DNA of 64,000 bases from Silene latifolia (lineage: Eukaryota > Streptophyta > Magnoliopsida > Caryophyllales > Caryophyllaceae). Positions 52,990 through 63,648 of this stretch are shown here, piece after piece. The position numbers and the translations under genes were made by a program. The DNA lies in the NCBI RefSeq assembly GCF_048544455.1, contig NC_133538.1, forward strand, positions 144,085,922 to 144,149,921, given 5' to 3'. The notes below the pieces were generated by a model. It made no database searches. It saw nothing but the letters and a program-made list of their open reading frames with translations, and had not been told where the DNA came from. Each line of letters begins with the position of its first letter. Position 1 is the stretch's first letter.

Positions 52990-53383
52990 ACCCAAGACTC
53001 CAAGACTCCAAGAGTAACATTTCCCATTTCTCCCATTTTTGCCCTTTTCTATTTTCCATACTCTTTAAAGAACCCAAACCAAGTTACTGCTTCTTTTCTC
53101 CTATCTTCTCTGTCATGTTTTTCTTTTAACTCTCCTGCTTTTCCTTCCCATTATCTTCTCTCCTAGCCAAAACAATCACCTTATTTCCTCTTTTTTTTCT
53201 CTCGAGAAAGCAGCTCACCTATGTCAGATCGGCAACAATGCCGGTCTCGAATTCAGACAGGCTGATACGAACACTTAGTTGGTAAGTTGCCCTGTTTATT
53301 ATTCTGATTTTCTTCCTATATGTTAACTATTGAGGTGGATCATTAATTGAAAGTTAAATTAAATAATTTAGGGTTTAGTTTTT
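52990..53383 (+). other. C/T-rich leader with splice-donor-like site
   Basis: A pyrimidine-rich stretch ends in a short reading (MSDRQQCRSRIQTG at about 53221-53265) and a donor-like TTGGTAAGTT at about 53279. A further exon-like piece at about 53682-53716 starts ATGAATGCAAAAGGCGGC and ends at GGTAATC. This resembles the 5' part of a plus-strand plant gene, but no protein family is recognised. Confidence 0.3.
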
Positions 53384-53505
53384 TGGGTTTAAATTGATTC
53401 CGTGCAATACTTTGGAGCTTTTTTTTGGTTTAAATGATTGCATGCAATAATTTGGGTCTTTACTTAGGTTTAAATTGATTGCATGCAATAATTTGGGCAA
53501 TTTTA
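53384..53505 (+). repeat. ~40-bp tandem repeat, three copies
   Basis: GGTTTAAATTGATT followed by GCATGCAATAATTTGGG recurs three times between 53384 and 53505, the first copy diverged. It is in intron-like T-rich sequence. Confidence 0.6.
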
Positions 53506-55089
53506 ATTCCTGGGTTATTTTGGTGCTTTGCTCTATTTTTGGTATGTGATCGTCAATATGAACCGGTATTGGACTAATCCATGTACAATAATAATACTCC
53601 GTGTAATCCTCCTAATAGTATATACTCGCTTATTTGTATGTTGTTTGTAATTAGGTTGTTCGGATATCTTGTAATTTTGGAAATGAATGCAAAAGGCGGC
53701 GATCAATCAGGGAAAGGTAATCTTCTCCATGCCTCGGATGTGTTCATCATTCATCTTCATCTCCAAATCCCATTTTTAAAATTTCTTTCTTCCTTTTTAT
53801 TTTCAATGTTTGTTTTCTTTTAGTTAGTACATTTGAGTTCAGAGTAGCATTACTAATTTATGTCTGCTTATGTGCCTTTGCTCTATTATTGGGAACTGGA
53901 AATGCTTATTATGTGGATCTTACGTTGGAAGAGAAAATGAGAGATGATGGTTATGAACTTCACATTGTTTAAAGATAGTATAAATCTGAGTACTTATATA
54001 TTATGCTTACTTGCTTAGTTAATGTTCTTTTTTAATTTCTCAATTGTAGTCTGGCCGCCTGGGTTTTGACTTTTGAGTATGCCAGTATTTGGAATGCCTT
54101 GCCTGGTAACTAGGGAAAGGCTATCTCAGTGACTCAGTCGTGTGAGTCCGATGAAATTCTACTCTCTTAAGATGAATCTTTATTTCGATAATCAATGTTG
54201 GCACTTTCAGTTTGTAAGGGGATATTTTTTAAGATCAATAGTCTTATCTACTTAACGATCATACGTGGTCTTTCCCCTCTCCACCCATCCCTTTTTGTAA
54301 CAGGAGGTATATTTCTTTGGAAATTAGTCTTTTTTTTTTTATGGTCTAACACTTTAACTTGTGCCTTCAAATAAGGAAATAGCCTCTTGTGGCTCTTTAG
54401 TCGGTAGAATCTGTATTGGGCTACACTGTCTAAGTGTGCTACTCTTAAGTTGAATGTTATTAAGCACGGATAGAAGATAGATAGCTCTATAGAAGCTACA
54501 TTTCTAAGAAATTCCTCTTTTCTGAAGTTGAATAGGTTTTTTGGAGGGACAATCGACTGTTTTTGGTTTATGACTTTCCCTTAAGTTACAGTTTGATTTG
54601 CATGATAACTTTGGCCTTCAGTGACTCGTAACTATATCTTCAGAACACCCATCAATGTGTATGATATTGCAATTACTGTAGCAATTTACTGCTATATTAT
54701 CGTACGACTATAAATATGGGACAAATAAATAGAAATTTGTCGTACGACTATATAACCAATGATGTGGAGCCTACATATACGAATCATTTAAGAGTTGTTT
54801 TTGAGTTGACGTTTCAGCTGCAGACAATATTTCTGTTGTTTGGTTGTACTGAGAAAATCAGGAAAAACGATGGACGGAGTGGAGCAGAACGATGACCTCC
54901 CCCTCCAATTTTCCTTAACTTTTAAGTGGAACCAAACAATACAAAACAATTGGTTATGCACATAGTTACTGTGCTGAAGCGAATGAGTATCACTTCCTTG
55001 CGACTTCTATCTAATTGCGGTAATATGCGTTTGTAGCTCTGCATGATATATGTATTGTGCACTAATATTCTGCTTTTGTGCCTTCTTGA
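53506..55089. other. AT-rich low-copy sequence, no supported gene
   Basis: Contains the exon-like piece near 53682 and an in-frame stretch at about 53897-53970 (AYYVDLTLEEKMRDDGYELH) that I do not recognise. A direct repeat TCGTACGACTATA lies at about 54701 and 54740. Intron-like composition. Confidence 0.35.
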
Positions 55090-55238
55090 AGTGGTCATGC
55101 TGCTGTAATTATACCAAGGCAAGTGGTCTTAGGGCTTGGTTCTCGCTGGGTGAAGGCCGTTACTGATGCAAAATATCACATATTCACATTGTTGTTACTA
55201 CTGAAAGTGGGGAAGTATTTCACTTGGGGTTCTAATTG
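55090..55238 (+). pseudogene. RCC1-repeat exon fragment (ankyrin/RCC1 plant protein-like)
   Basis: The reading SGHAAVIIPRQVVLGLGSRW then VKAVTDAKYH matches an RCC1 blade of the type found in plant ankyrin-RCC1 proteins. After one frame change VTTESGEVF, and then in another frame FTWGSN, continue the blade. A 3' splice-like AG precedes it. At least two frame breaks and a stop after WGSN make it non-functional. The parent family, related to IBtk-like proteins, is recalled from memory and should be checked. Confidence 0.5.
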
Positions 55239-55349
55239 AGGTACCACTTCTGTTTTAAAGTCGTATGTGTTTAATCTATATCTGTTTATAACCCTTTAAG
55301 AAGTTTAGAATGGCCTTAATGTTACCAGAGCAGTAACCCACTATTTTCC

Positions 55350-55810
55350 TTTACATTTTTGTCAATTGCTTACTACTTTACTCCCTCACTTACCTGCTTC
55401 TACTTTCCCTCTCCTTATTCTCTACTCACTTGCCTTCCGAACTTTGACCAAGCTTTTTTTTTCGTCCATAAAATAATCCTCAGTCACTCACTTTCCGTCT
55501 TTCCCTCCCATACACTCATTTCCCCTTTACAATTTTCCCACTGCATACTACTCATTCGGTCATTTCCCATTTCAATTATGGTACTTCCTCAATTCTTTTC
55601 TTTATTCATTTACCATATTTATTTGAGTCTTTGTTTGCTTTCCCGGTTGAATTTTATATTGGTTGTCTCCGTCTTTTCCAGTTCAATCTTATATTTGTTT
55701 GTCTCCGTCTCTTCCGTTTGAATCTTATACTTGGTTTTCTTCATTTTCTCTAATTATTTCAAATTTTGTTGGCTTCTTCAGTTGAATCGTATATTTGGCA
55801 CTTTTTTTAA
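55350..55810 (+). repeat. Pyrimidine-rich tract with ~40-bp degenerate repeats
   Basis: From about 55643 TTGAAT(T/C)TTATA(T/C)TTGGTT and GTCTCCGTCT(T/C)TTCC recur three to four times. The upstream 300 bases are C/T-rich. Long plus-strand open frames here are low-complexity Ser/Leu/Phe peptides and are not annotated. Confidence 0.5.
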
Positions 55811-56059
55811 TGTGATTGGAGTTATTGAGAATAATGGAGATCAGGCAAACAACGGCATCGACTTGGAATGTTACAAAAACCAGATCTCTTATCAGTGTAT
55901 GTTTTCTCTTCCTTCTCTTAAATTTATTTTTGACAGGTTAATGAAATTTGGGGTCTTATTGTTGCCTGTTTTTAGGGGTTTAGAGTTAGTTTTAACTTGT
56001 TGGTTCAATGTTTGATTTTAAGTTGTGTTTGAATTGTTGACTTATGAGTAGCTATCCAT
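55811..56059. other. Low-copy sequence, nothing recognised
   Basis: A short exon-like stretch (NNGDQANNGIDLECYKNQIS at about 55831-55890) has no recognised homology. Confidence 0.25.
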
Positions 56060-56625
56060 CATTTTGACTTGAATTTCGGAAGAAGACATGAAGTTTTAAA
56101 GCTATGAAAACCGTTGCTAAAAACCTTAATCACCCGTAATTAATGACTCATACAAACTCAAGATTGTGATAAAAATAAATCACCGCTATTAATTTTCATT
56201 TTTCCAGCTCCATCACCACCCACTTTTAACATTCAACCAAATATTACTATAGTCAATCCACCAAAAAGTACTATAGCTAATCCACAAGTCCCATAAATCT
56301 TAAATCTATTAGCTCCATAACCACTCAGTTACCAGCTCCCACATGCTATTTTGTAGGCAAAAATTAAACGTAACGTAAATTGATGAAATTTGGAATACCT
56401 TAGTGACATTGTGTAATTTGGAATTGGTCCCATCTTCTTTTCTAATTGGTGATTTTCCGGTTAATCCAAGAGGCAACAAAAATTGGGTGGGGCTAAAATA
56501 GAATAGAGGAAATGACAGGAGCATTCGAGAGAATGGCAAGGGAAGTAGAAAAACAATGGAAAAAAGTCGGTACCTGTTTCATTTTGACTTGAATTCGGGA
56601 AGAAGACATGAAATTTTAAGTTAAC
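56060..56625. repeat. 40-bp direct repeats flanking ~480 bp
   Basis: CATTTTGACTTGAATT then GAAGAAGACATGAA(G/A)TTTTAA occurs at about 56060-56100 and 56579-56619 with two or three differences. The sequence between is AT-rich and non-coding. It could be a decayed short LTR-like or duplicated segment. Confidence 0.45.
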
Positions 56626-57807
56626 ATTAGTTCAAATGGAATAACTTAAAATTAATATCTCAACTCTTCCTTAATTTAAGGGGTAAAGTTGGTAGTCCAT
56701 CACTTTTCCTTAAATCCCCCTAAAATAGAAAGGGGGAGTATAAAAATGGGATGGATGGAGTATATGAGAAGCAATATTACGTATCGTATCTGATTTCCGC
56801 TGCATTATGGGTTTTAGTTAGAGTTACGTTGGATTCTATTGAGAGCATTTCGCTTATTCATGCTGCGTGTTCATAAAGTTCAACTTGGTAACCCTGCCGT
56901 AAATAATTCCCACCATATAAAGGTTTAGTAGTATTCAATTTTTCTAACCTGAAGGAATAGTACAGGTGTAATTGCTTTATCAGTAACAAAATGAGTCATA
57001 TGCTTATAATGCTTCTTCTTATCATTCTCTGTGGAGTATGCATTTTTTATCTACTAGAGTTGATAAGCGATTCCTGTTGAGTGAATATGATGATATCGAG
57101 CCAGATACTTAAAGTAGTGGAAAGAATCAAGGAATATCCTACATAGTTTGGGGAACTTACAAACCTAAGTCGCCAACAAATTAGTGTAGAGTAACTTAAA
57201 TTATTCACCCCTTTTGATGTTATGAAAAAAGTAATGTGATACATTTACATTTATCGATACTTTTTCACTAAAGAAACGACTCACTTAGTCACCGAGGACA
57301 CCAACAAAGGCATCATACCCATAACAAATAAGGACAATATTAGGCGCAGTTTTAGGTGCATTATGATTTTTGAGTCTTTTTGTTTGTAACTTAATTTAGC
57401 TCTTGGTTATATTTAGTGTGCATTTAATTGGTGTCGTAGTGTACTATTTTGGACTGATTAGCTCAAAATTAGGCGAGCAGTGAAAGCAACTTAAGCAAGG
57501 CCTCCCAAAAAAAGATAGTGATGACGTCAACAAGTTATGTAACGGAGTACGGGTATCTTGTTGGATGCTTACCAATCTCCATATCAGAAACATACCCTCC
57601 AACGTATGTCCTATTGATCTTGCTAAATCTATATTCAGTCGTATTTATCTTCAGTTAATTCTTTGATTTTATTTTGACAAATTTACATGGATTTCTATGA
57701 AAAGATCATAAGAACGATAAGCCTAATGCTTTCTTGTATGAATAACTAAACGACGGTCAAATGTGAATACAGATGGAGTCAAGATGTATCTTTGATTAAT
57801 ACTCTGT
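56626..57807. other. AT-rich intergenic DNA, no supported gene
   Basis: GGATGGAGTATAT at about 56750 resembles a lone MITE end. No open frame with a recognised family. Confidence 0.4.
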
Positions 57808-58450
57808 GTGATTCTTTGGACATCTGTTTCAATAGCACACTCTTTGAATATGGATTTAGATACACGATGTATTATTCATAAAGACCGCCCACTCTTATAG
57901 ATACCGTAAAATCTCATATCCTTATGAATAAATTCTCTCTTTCTCTGTGAAAGGGGGCAAGGCATGCAGTGAAAAGTGTTGTCGTACCTTGGTATTTCGT
58001 CATAGTATACGGAAGTAGACCCTTGCGAAGAAATTCTGCGTTTATCTGTGAAAGGGGGCAAGTCAAGCAATGAAAAGTGTTGTCGTGCCTTAGCATTCAG
58101 TCATATTACACTGACTGAATGCTAAAGGACAGTCAGTGATTCTTTGGACATCTGTATCAACAACACTCTTTTAATAGGGATTTAGATACACGATATATTA
58201 TTCATAAAGACCCCACTTCTCTTGTAGATACCGTAAAATCTCATATCCTTGTGAATAAATTCTCCCTTTCTCTGTGAAAGGGGGCAAGGCAAGCAGTGAA
58301 ACGTTTTGCCGTACCTTGGCATTTCGTCATAGTATACGGAAGTAGAACCTTGTGAAGAAATTCTGCCTTTCTCTGTGAAAGGGGACAAGGGGGCAAGGCA
58401 AGCAAAGAAAAGTGTTGTCGTACCTTAGCATTCAGTCATAGTACACCGAG
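57808..58450. repeat. 328-bp tandem duplication with ~100-bp sub-repeats
   Basis: GTGATTCTTTGGACATCTGT begins copy 1 at 57808 and copy 2 at 58136. Each copy holds two related sub-units built on CTGTGAAAGGGGGCAAG, AGTG(A)AAAAGTGTTGTCGT and CATTC(A)GTCATA. Similarity between the copies is about 90% by eye. Minus-strand open frames repeat with the DNA and are not considered genes. Confidence 0.8.
58090..58125. repeat. Perfect 14-bp inverted repeat at the duplication junction
   Basis: TTAGCATTCAGTCA (58090-58103), an 8-base loop, and TGACTGAATGCTAA (58112-58125). It lies just before the start of copy 2 of the 328-bp duplication. The right arm has no counterpart at the end of copy 2. Confidence 0.8.
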
Positions 58451-59787
58451 AGAGAGAGGGACGGTATTACGGTGGATTAGTGTACTAACCTGGCTCTTTG
58501 CCTCATTTTATTAACACAAATTTCTCAGTTGAAAATGTGAATTGTGAAAACAAAGGGATCATCCTTGTCTAATTTCCAAGTAGTTTTGAACTAAATGTTA
58601 CGACATCATTTTCTCCGGATGAGTTTACGGTGCCGTATCTTTTCTAGAAAAAATGTTATGCATGATTCATCTGATTGAAATGGGAAAAAAAGAGATCATC
58701 CTCGTCTAATTATAAGTAGCATCTGAAGTTTTTATTGGCCTTGTGGTGATTGTGCTACTATTTCAAGCGGTTTTGTTAATGAGGTCAGGATAACTGTATA
58801 CCACCAATACCTATGGTACTGCTTACTTGGAGAACCATTGTAGCTTGATTTTTGAAATATGAAAATAAAGGCCTTTGATGCATATGGGTATACATTATGA
58901 TCTAATTTATTGAGTTTGATGGTAGTGTATAGGGGTGGGCAAAATCCGATCCGGTCCGGAAAAATAGACTATTCTTGTTGCTGGTTCTCAAGGTCGGGCT
59001 CGTCATTTAACATTATAAAAAATTGGTTGTTATGTCCTTATCATATAAAACTATCGTAATTTTTTTAAAAGTGATCCTTCAAATAAAAGAGGCCTTAATG
59101 TTGATATTTATTAAGTTGATAAGAATACTACATTTTCTCCACATTCAGTTTTAAATAGAAATTTGTACGGAGTACGGCAATTTATGATGACTTCAAATAA
59201 ATATTGAAAGGCAGTTCAATATTTATGTTGACTAGAATAGAGGATGTTACGAAAAATTGTTTCTAAAATATTTACCGGTCGATGTAGGAGTTAGAGAAGA
59301 TGAAAGGTAGCTGAGGAATTAATCGTTAATTACATCTGGGATGGTCTCACAGTTGAGAGGAATGGTTTCACGGTTGAGAATATTGTTTCATACAATGCTA
59401 GCTGGCTGATTTTATGTACTTGTTTGGTCTTCAGGAGTTTGGCGTTGCAGGATTTGAGCTCTTTGTTGTACTTCAATGTTTCATACAATCTTTAATTTTT
59501 TTCTTATTGTTCATGCTTCCCACGTTTAGAGCCTCGTACCAACTACCAAGGCTTCAACAATACTCGTATGATTCTATACTCAGCAATTGATTTTGTAGTA
59601 TGATCATTCTTTTGTACAGAAAACAACAAAATAACGATCATGTATTGTGATGAACATCGTTTCGATCACTTAAGACCAGGAATGCAATTTTGAATACTTA
59701 TAGTTTCTCGATCAATAGAGACATTGAATATTTCTATTGAGCTACTCCTATTTTTTTTGAACGATTATCTATCAACTCTATTACCTC
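58451..59787. other. AT-rich intergenic DNA, no supported gene
   Basis: TAGGGGTGGGCAAAATCCG at about 58930 resembles the start of a hAT-type non-autonomous element, without a matching end. Nothing else recognised. Confidence 0.4.
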
Positions 59788-59902
59788 TTAATTCTCCCTT
59801 CTTGTTGCAACAAGGCACCCAGACATTAAGGTAACGGCCTCGGGCCGAATTAGCCCTTCATTCTCCATCCTACGAAGCAACTCAAATGCTTTTGCACATA
59901 CG
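59788..59902 (-). pseudogene. PPR-motif fragment
   Basis: The minus strand reads VCAKAFELLRRMENEGLIRP then EAVTLMSGCLV before a stop. The spacing A-x-A-F-E-L-L-R-R-M plus I-R-P-E-A-V-T is that of a pentatricopeptide repeat (RNA-binding helical repeat of organelle proteins). Only about one motif survives, with stops on both sides, so it is a relic. Confidence 0.4.
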
Positions 59903-60510
59903 ATGCATTATAGTGGGAATTGACTACATTCGTGTTTTGCCTATTATGCAGATTGTTAAAGCATCTATTTTAGTGTTTCAACTTACGTGTTTTGTTACCG
60001 ATCAAGGCAACTAATTTCCACCAAATTACTTCCGATTAGAATTGCACCAAATTGGGCGCGGTGTAACAACTAGTTACTTATAGTGTGTGCTTAGATACAT
60101 CATTAAGAGGGAAAGGATATAAAATGTCCTCAATTCTTTACTACCAGTCTATATCTCTATTTCAACGGTCACCAATAAGCAATGAGAATTGAAGGGTTTG
60201 AAAATTCTAATTTAGAACAACGAAATTTGTACATGTAATACAACTATAAATGTGGTTTACAAAGAATTAAATGGCAGATTGGCAGGTATGTTGCATGGTT
60301 AAGTCCATGCTACTATTTTGCTAATAGCGTATTAAGATTAATGAATGTTCCATTCCTTTATAAATGGAGGTTATCCTCTGAACACCTCCCATTCTTCTAC
60401 TTAACTTAATATGTATCTCCTCGGATAATTCCATTATTCAATTTCTTTCAAATACATATTTAAAATTTATCACCCTTTCACTGATTTTGTTAGTTGAAAT
60501 ATACTCGAAC
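59903..60510. other. AT-rich sequence with a TATA-like site
   Basis: TTTATAAATGGAG at about 60357 is followed by a C/T-rich stretch to about 60420, resembling a weak plant core promoter ~150 bp before a 35-codon ORF. Confidence 0.35.
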
Positions 60511-60618
60511 ATGGAAATCCAACAACTGGAAGAGTTAAGAAGCCTCAATGTTATCGTTCTTGGATATTTGATCTCTGATAATCCATCACTTCAACGGATA
60601 TTCAAATACACTTACTGA
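60511..60618 (+). CDS. Small ORF of 35 codons, unknown
   Basis: ATG to TGA, beginning MEIQQLEELRSLNVIVLGYL. It is the first ATG after the TATA-like site and C/T-rich leader. The Leu spacing is faintly LRR-like, which may reflect decay of the NLR locus further right. No family is recognised; it may be spurious. Confidence 0.2.
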   Translation: MEIQQLEELRSLNVIVLGYLISDNPSLQRIFKYTY

Positions 60619-61293
60619 TTGTGTTTGTTGTTCAAAATTTAATTAACTAAATCCCTATTAAAGTGTTTCTTTTTTTATTAGGTACTTTTATATGGAAGGC
60701 GCACTCTAAATTCAAGAGAAGTCCTTAGAGGCGAGTAGGTAAATCATTGTTTTTATTCCTAAGGTTATCTTAAAGCAATATTTTAATCTCTATTGCAACT
60801 CATATATGTGTATAAACAACACAAAATCTCATTTATGACGGCACGTATTCGTCACTTTGGAGTGACGGATACCATTTTCTCTCACAAATGACCCAAATAG
60901 AGGAGAGAGGGAAGCACATGGAGGTGCCCCACCTTGTCCCCCTATTCGTTTTGTGAGTGACATTACCCGTCACTTGCTCCGACCCGTTTTCAGCCAGACT
61001 AATTGTATAAACAATTGCGGGAATCTCATAGTGAATTTTCTTATTTATTATTTTTTCCAGGGATACGGACCGATGTTTCTATCTCTCAGAGAGCCAACAA
61101 TTGTACGAAGATTCAATGCCAGTTTCTTAATCCACCCTACCAGCCCTCTCTTGAGGTTCCTTCTCTTGATGTCAACTACTCTTTACCTTTAATTTATTTA
61201 TTTTGTTGCTTTGGATTGGAATGGGAATTTGTAAACAGAAGCAATCAAGTGGAAATTGCTCAGAGATCCAACAACGATTTTATGTTTGCCGTT
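60619..61293. other. Intergenic DNA with a possible MITE and an exon-like piece
   Basis: GACGGCACGTATTCGTCAC...GTGACGG (60838-60876) and GACATTACCCGTCACTTG (about 60958) suggest a small inverted-repeat element. After an acceptor-like TTTTTTCCAG (ends about 61061) a reading GIRTDVSISQRANNCTKIQC continues to about 61190; its family was not recognised. Confidence 0.3.
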
Positions 61294-61313
61294 TATATAT
61301 ATATATATATATA
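61294..61313. repeat. (TA)10 microsatellite
   Basis: Twenty bases of alternating TA, followed directly by GGGTCGGGTCAGGTGCGAAC, which looks like the terminus of an unidentified transposable element. Confidence 0.9.
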
Positions 61314-62000
61314 GGGTCGGGTCAGGTGCGAACTAAAGTATGGTGCGAACCGTACGAACTAACCCAAATCAATAAAACACGCGCTGACATTCAATTATTC
61401 ATATCCTCTTCCCGACACACATGCCATAACCACACTCTCTCTCCTTCTCCTTATCCCCCTTTCCCACTCAACTGTTAGGTATTCACATACTGGTATCTGT
61501 GCCGCCTGCTGTCGGCACCACGGCAAGCAACCACCCGCGGCTGCTTACACTGACGATGGCGTCGACCACCACAATAGTCGATTGGATTATTACTCCTACC
61601 TTCTTTCACCTTCACATCTCATTTCCATCATCTATATCGCCGGCGATGCAGACCACCACCACACCCGCCTCTGGTAACCCAGATCTGATCGCCACCACTT
61701 CCGAGCCATTCGAAAATCCCTTTTTTTCTCCTTGGTGGTTGTATTAACGTTCGACGATGGATTTTCTGGGGTTAGTACCGGTGTCGCAATGAGTGCGTGT
61801 TGCAGTTGACGGTGACATTAATGGCTCGATTCGCATTTGCGTTTGGGACGTTTTGAATACTTTCAGCAGAAATGACTTCCCCTGCTGAGAAATGGATGCG
61901 GGATTATAATGATGCATCAAAGCTGGCTGCTGAGATAATTTAGGGGTAAGTGGTGGTGGTCGGGGGTGGGCAGTTTTGGTGGTCGGGGGTGGGCAGTTGT
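61314..62000. other. Unassigned sequence with a short tandem duplication
   Basis: GTGCGAAC/GTACGAAC words at 61326-61360 suggest an element end. GGTGGTCGGGGGTGGGCAGT is duplicated at about 61955 and 61979. An 82-codon Thr/Pro/Ser-rich open frame at 61499-61747 shows no family resemblance. Confidence 0.35.
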
Positions 62001-62552
62001 GGTGACTGTGTGAAGATACCTGAAGGGTTACTGGGAAAATGCTTACAACTACAAAAACTTGCGTTTATGGACTTGAATGCTGGACTTAAAAATTGGGTGA
62101 CGGAGTTGAAAAAACAAAAGCAACTACGAAAGCTGGGAATCATAGGGCTCAAGGCGTCTGAAGGAAATGATATGTGTTCTCTAATTGATGAAATGAAATA
62201 TCTTCAAGCGCTCAATATACTCTCAAAAAGTAAATGTGAGAGTATCGATTTGAGGAATGTAAAGTCTCCTCCTCAAATGCTTAAACGATTATACTTAAGT
62301 GGACCTTTACTCTCATTCCCTACTTGGATATGTAAGCTCGATAGCCTTGTTAAAATTCGTCTAAGGTGGTCCAATCTACCAATCGATCCACTTGTGTCGT
62401 TGGAGTTATTACCTAATCTGGCAGAGCTTCAATTGTTAGAGGCATTTTACTGTGTGATTAGATACATTAAAGTACTGATCAGATTAAGGCAAGTCGTATC
62501 ATTTCGATTTTGTTTGATGACAGAATTGAAAATAATCTTCGATAAAATGTAA
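62001..62552 (+). pseudogene. RPM1-like NLR leucine-rich-repeat fragment
   Basis: The reading IPEGLLGKCLQLQKLAFMDL, QLRKLGIIGLKASEGNDMCS, SPPQMLKRLYLSGPLLSFPT and DPLVSLELLPNLAELQLLEA reproduces the LRR section of RPM1-type CC-NBS-LRR disease-resistance proteins. These are cytoplasmic immune receptors whose LRR senses effectors or guardees. The NB-ARC part is absent upstream, and after FYC the reading loses LRR character, suggesting a frame change. About 160 residues remain, so this is a gene relic or captured fragment. Confidence 0.75.
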
Positions 62553-62730
62553 AATTGAGTGTCCTCAAATTACTGATAATTAGGTTAAGATTGGATGAGA
62601 TGGTAACTAGATATGCACAAACATAAGGTAATACACCAATTAAAGTGCGTGTAAATGACGTATAAGTTAGTTGTTGAAATTACTTAAACTGGTTTTTCAT
62701 GTAATATTTTACGTATGTAGATTACTATTT
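62553..62730. other. AT-rich sequence, nothing recognised
   Basis: Short spacer between the NLR fragment and the minisatellite. Confidence 0.4.
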
Positions 62731-63075
62731 TACGTATCTAGCAAGATAAAAGACATGTATTTAAAAGAGTGTATCTATCAAGGTAAAGATTTATACGAAA
62801 GAATTTAAAGGAGCCAGATCAGCAGCAGAGGAGGTGTGATCTAGCAAGGTAAATACATGTATCTAACAATCTAAAGGTGTGTATCTAGTAAGGTGAAGAC
62901 ATGTATCTAACAATTTAAAGGTGATTCAACATCGAGAGATGTGATTCTAGAAAGGTAAAAAGAGTGTATCTAGGAAAGTAAACAAGTGTATCTACTTTGT
63001 CAGAGATGTGTATCTAACAAGGTAAATGTATGTATCTAGTAAGGTAAAGAGGTGCATCTAGCTTGCAAGGTCAAG
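62731..63075. repeat. 22-bp minisatellite, array 1
   Basis: About twelve degenerate units of TGTATCTAGCAAGGTAAAGG type with 22-bp periodicity, interrupted by short unrelated bits (about 62790-62830 and 62920-62940). Confidence 0.75.
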
Positions 63076-63386
63076 GGCGGCTAAGAATTGTGTTTTGGAT
63101 CCTTCAAAACGTTATTTTTGCGTTGTTCTTATCCTATTTTATAAGTAAGAGTATAATATACTTTCGGTAGAGGGTATATATATTTTGGAAAATAAAATAA
63201 AAGTAACTAATTTCACTTTTCACTTTAATATATACTCTTTCATTTAAGAAAGAATAAAATAATGACGTTGATCAAAAGCAAAACTAGTACGACATACATT
63301 ACGATGCTAGATACATTAATATGTAGTTTAGATACATTTTTTACAATAACTTGAATAAACTTTTTTCCTATACATGTACACTTTTT
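63076..63386. other. AT-rich spacer between minisatellite arrays
   Basis: No gene. It holds two inverted GATACATT words (about 63309 and 63331) loosely related to the repeat unit on the opposite strand. Confidence 0.4.
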
Positions 63387-63648
63387 TTATCTAGTAAGGT
63401 AAAAGATTGTATCTTGTAATTTAAAGACGTGTATCTAGCTTGCTAAAGTATGTTTCTAGTAATTTAAACGAATGTATCTAGAAAGCTAAATGTATGTATC
63501 TAGTAATTGAAAGGAGTGTATCTAACTAACTAAAAGTATGTATCTAACAAGCTAAAGATATGTATCTAGTAGCATAAAGGAGTGTATCTAGCAAACTAAA
63601 GGTTTGTATCTAACAACTTAAATGTGTGTATCTAGTAGCTTAATGAGA
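63387..63648. repeat. 22-bp minisatellite, array 2
   Basis: Twelve units of TGTATCTAGYAANNTAAAGR, nearly all exactly 22 bp apart (for example TGTATC at 63408, 63430, 63473, 63495, 63517 and 63539). Confidence 0.85.

Noticed and set aside
57876-58388. Repeated minus-strand frames as a duplicated small gene
   Set aside because: Frames vary in length and register between the repeat copies; similarity is explained by the DNA duplication.
61499-61747. 82-codon Thr/Pro/Ser-rich ORF as a gene
   Set aside because: Low-complexity composition and no family resemblance; lies in sequence that looks like a transposon end.
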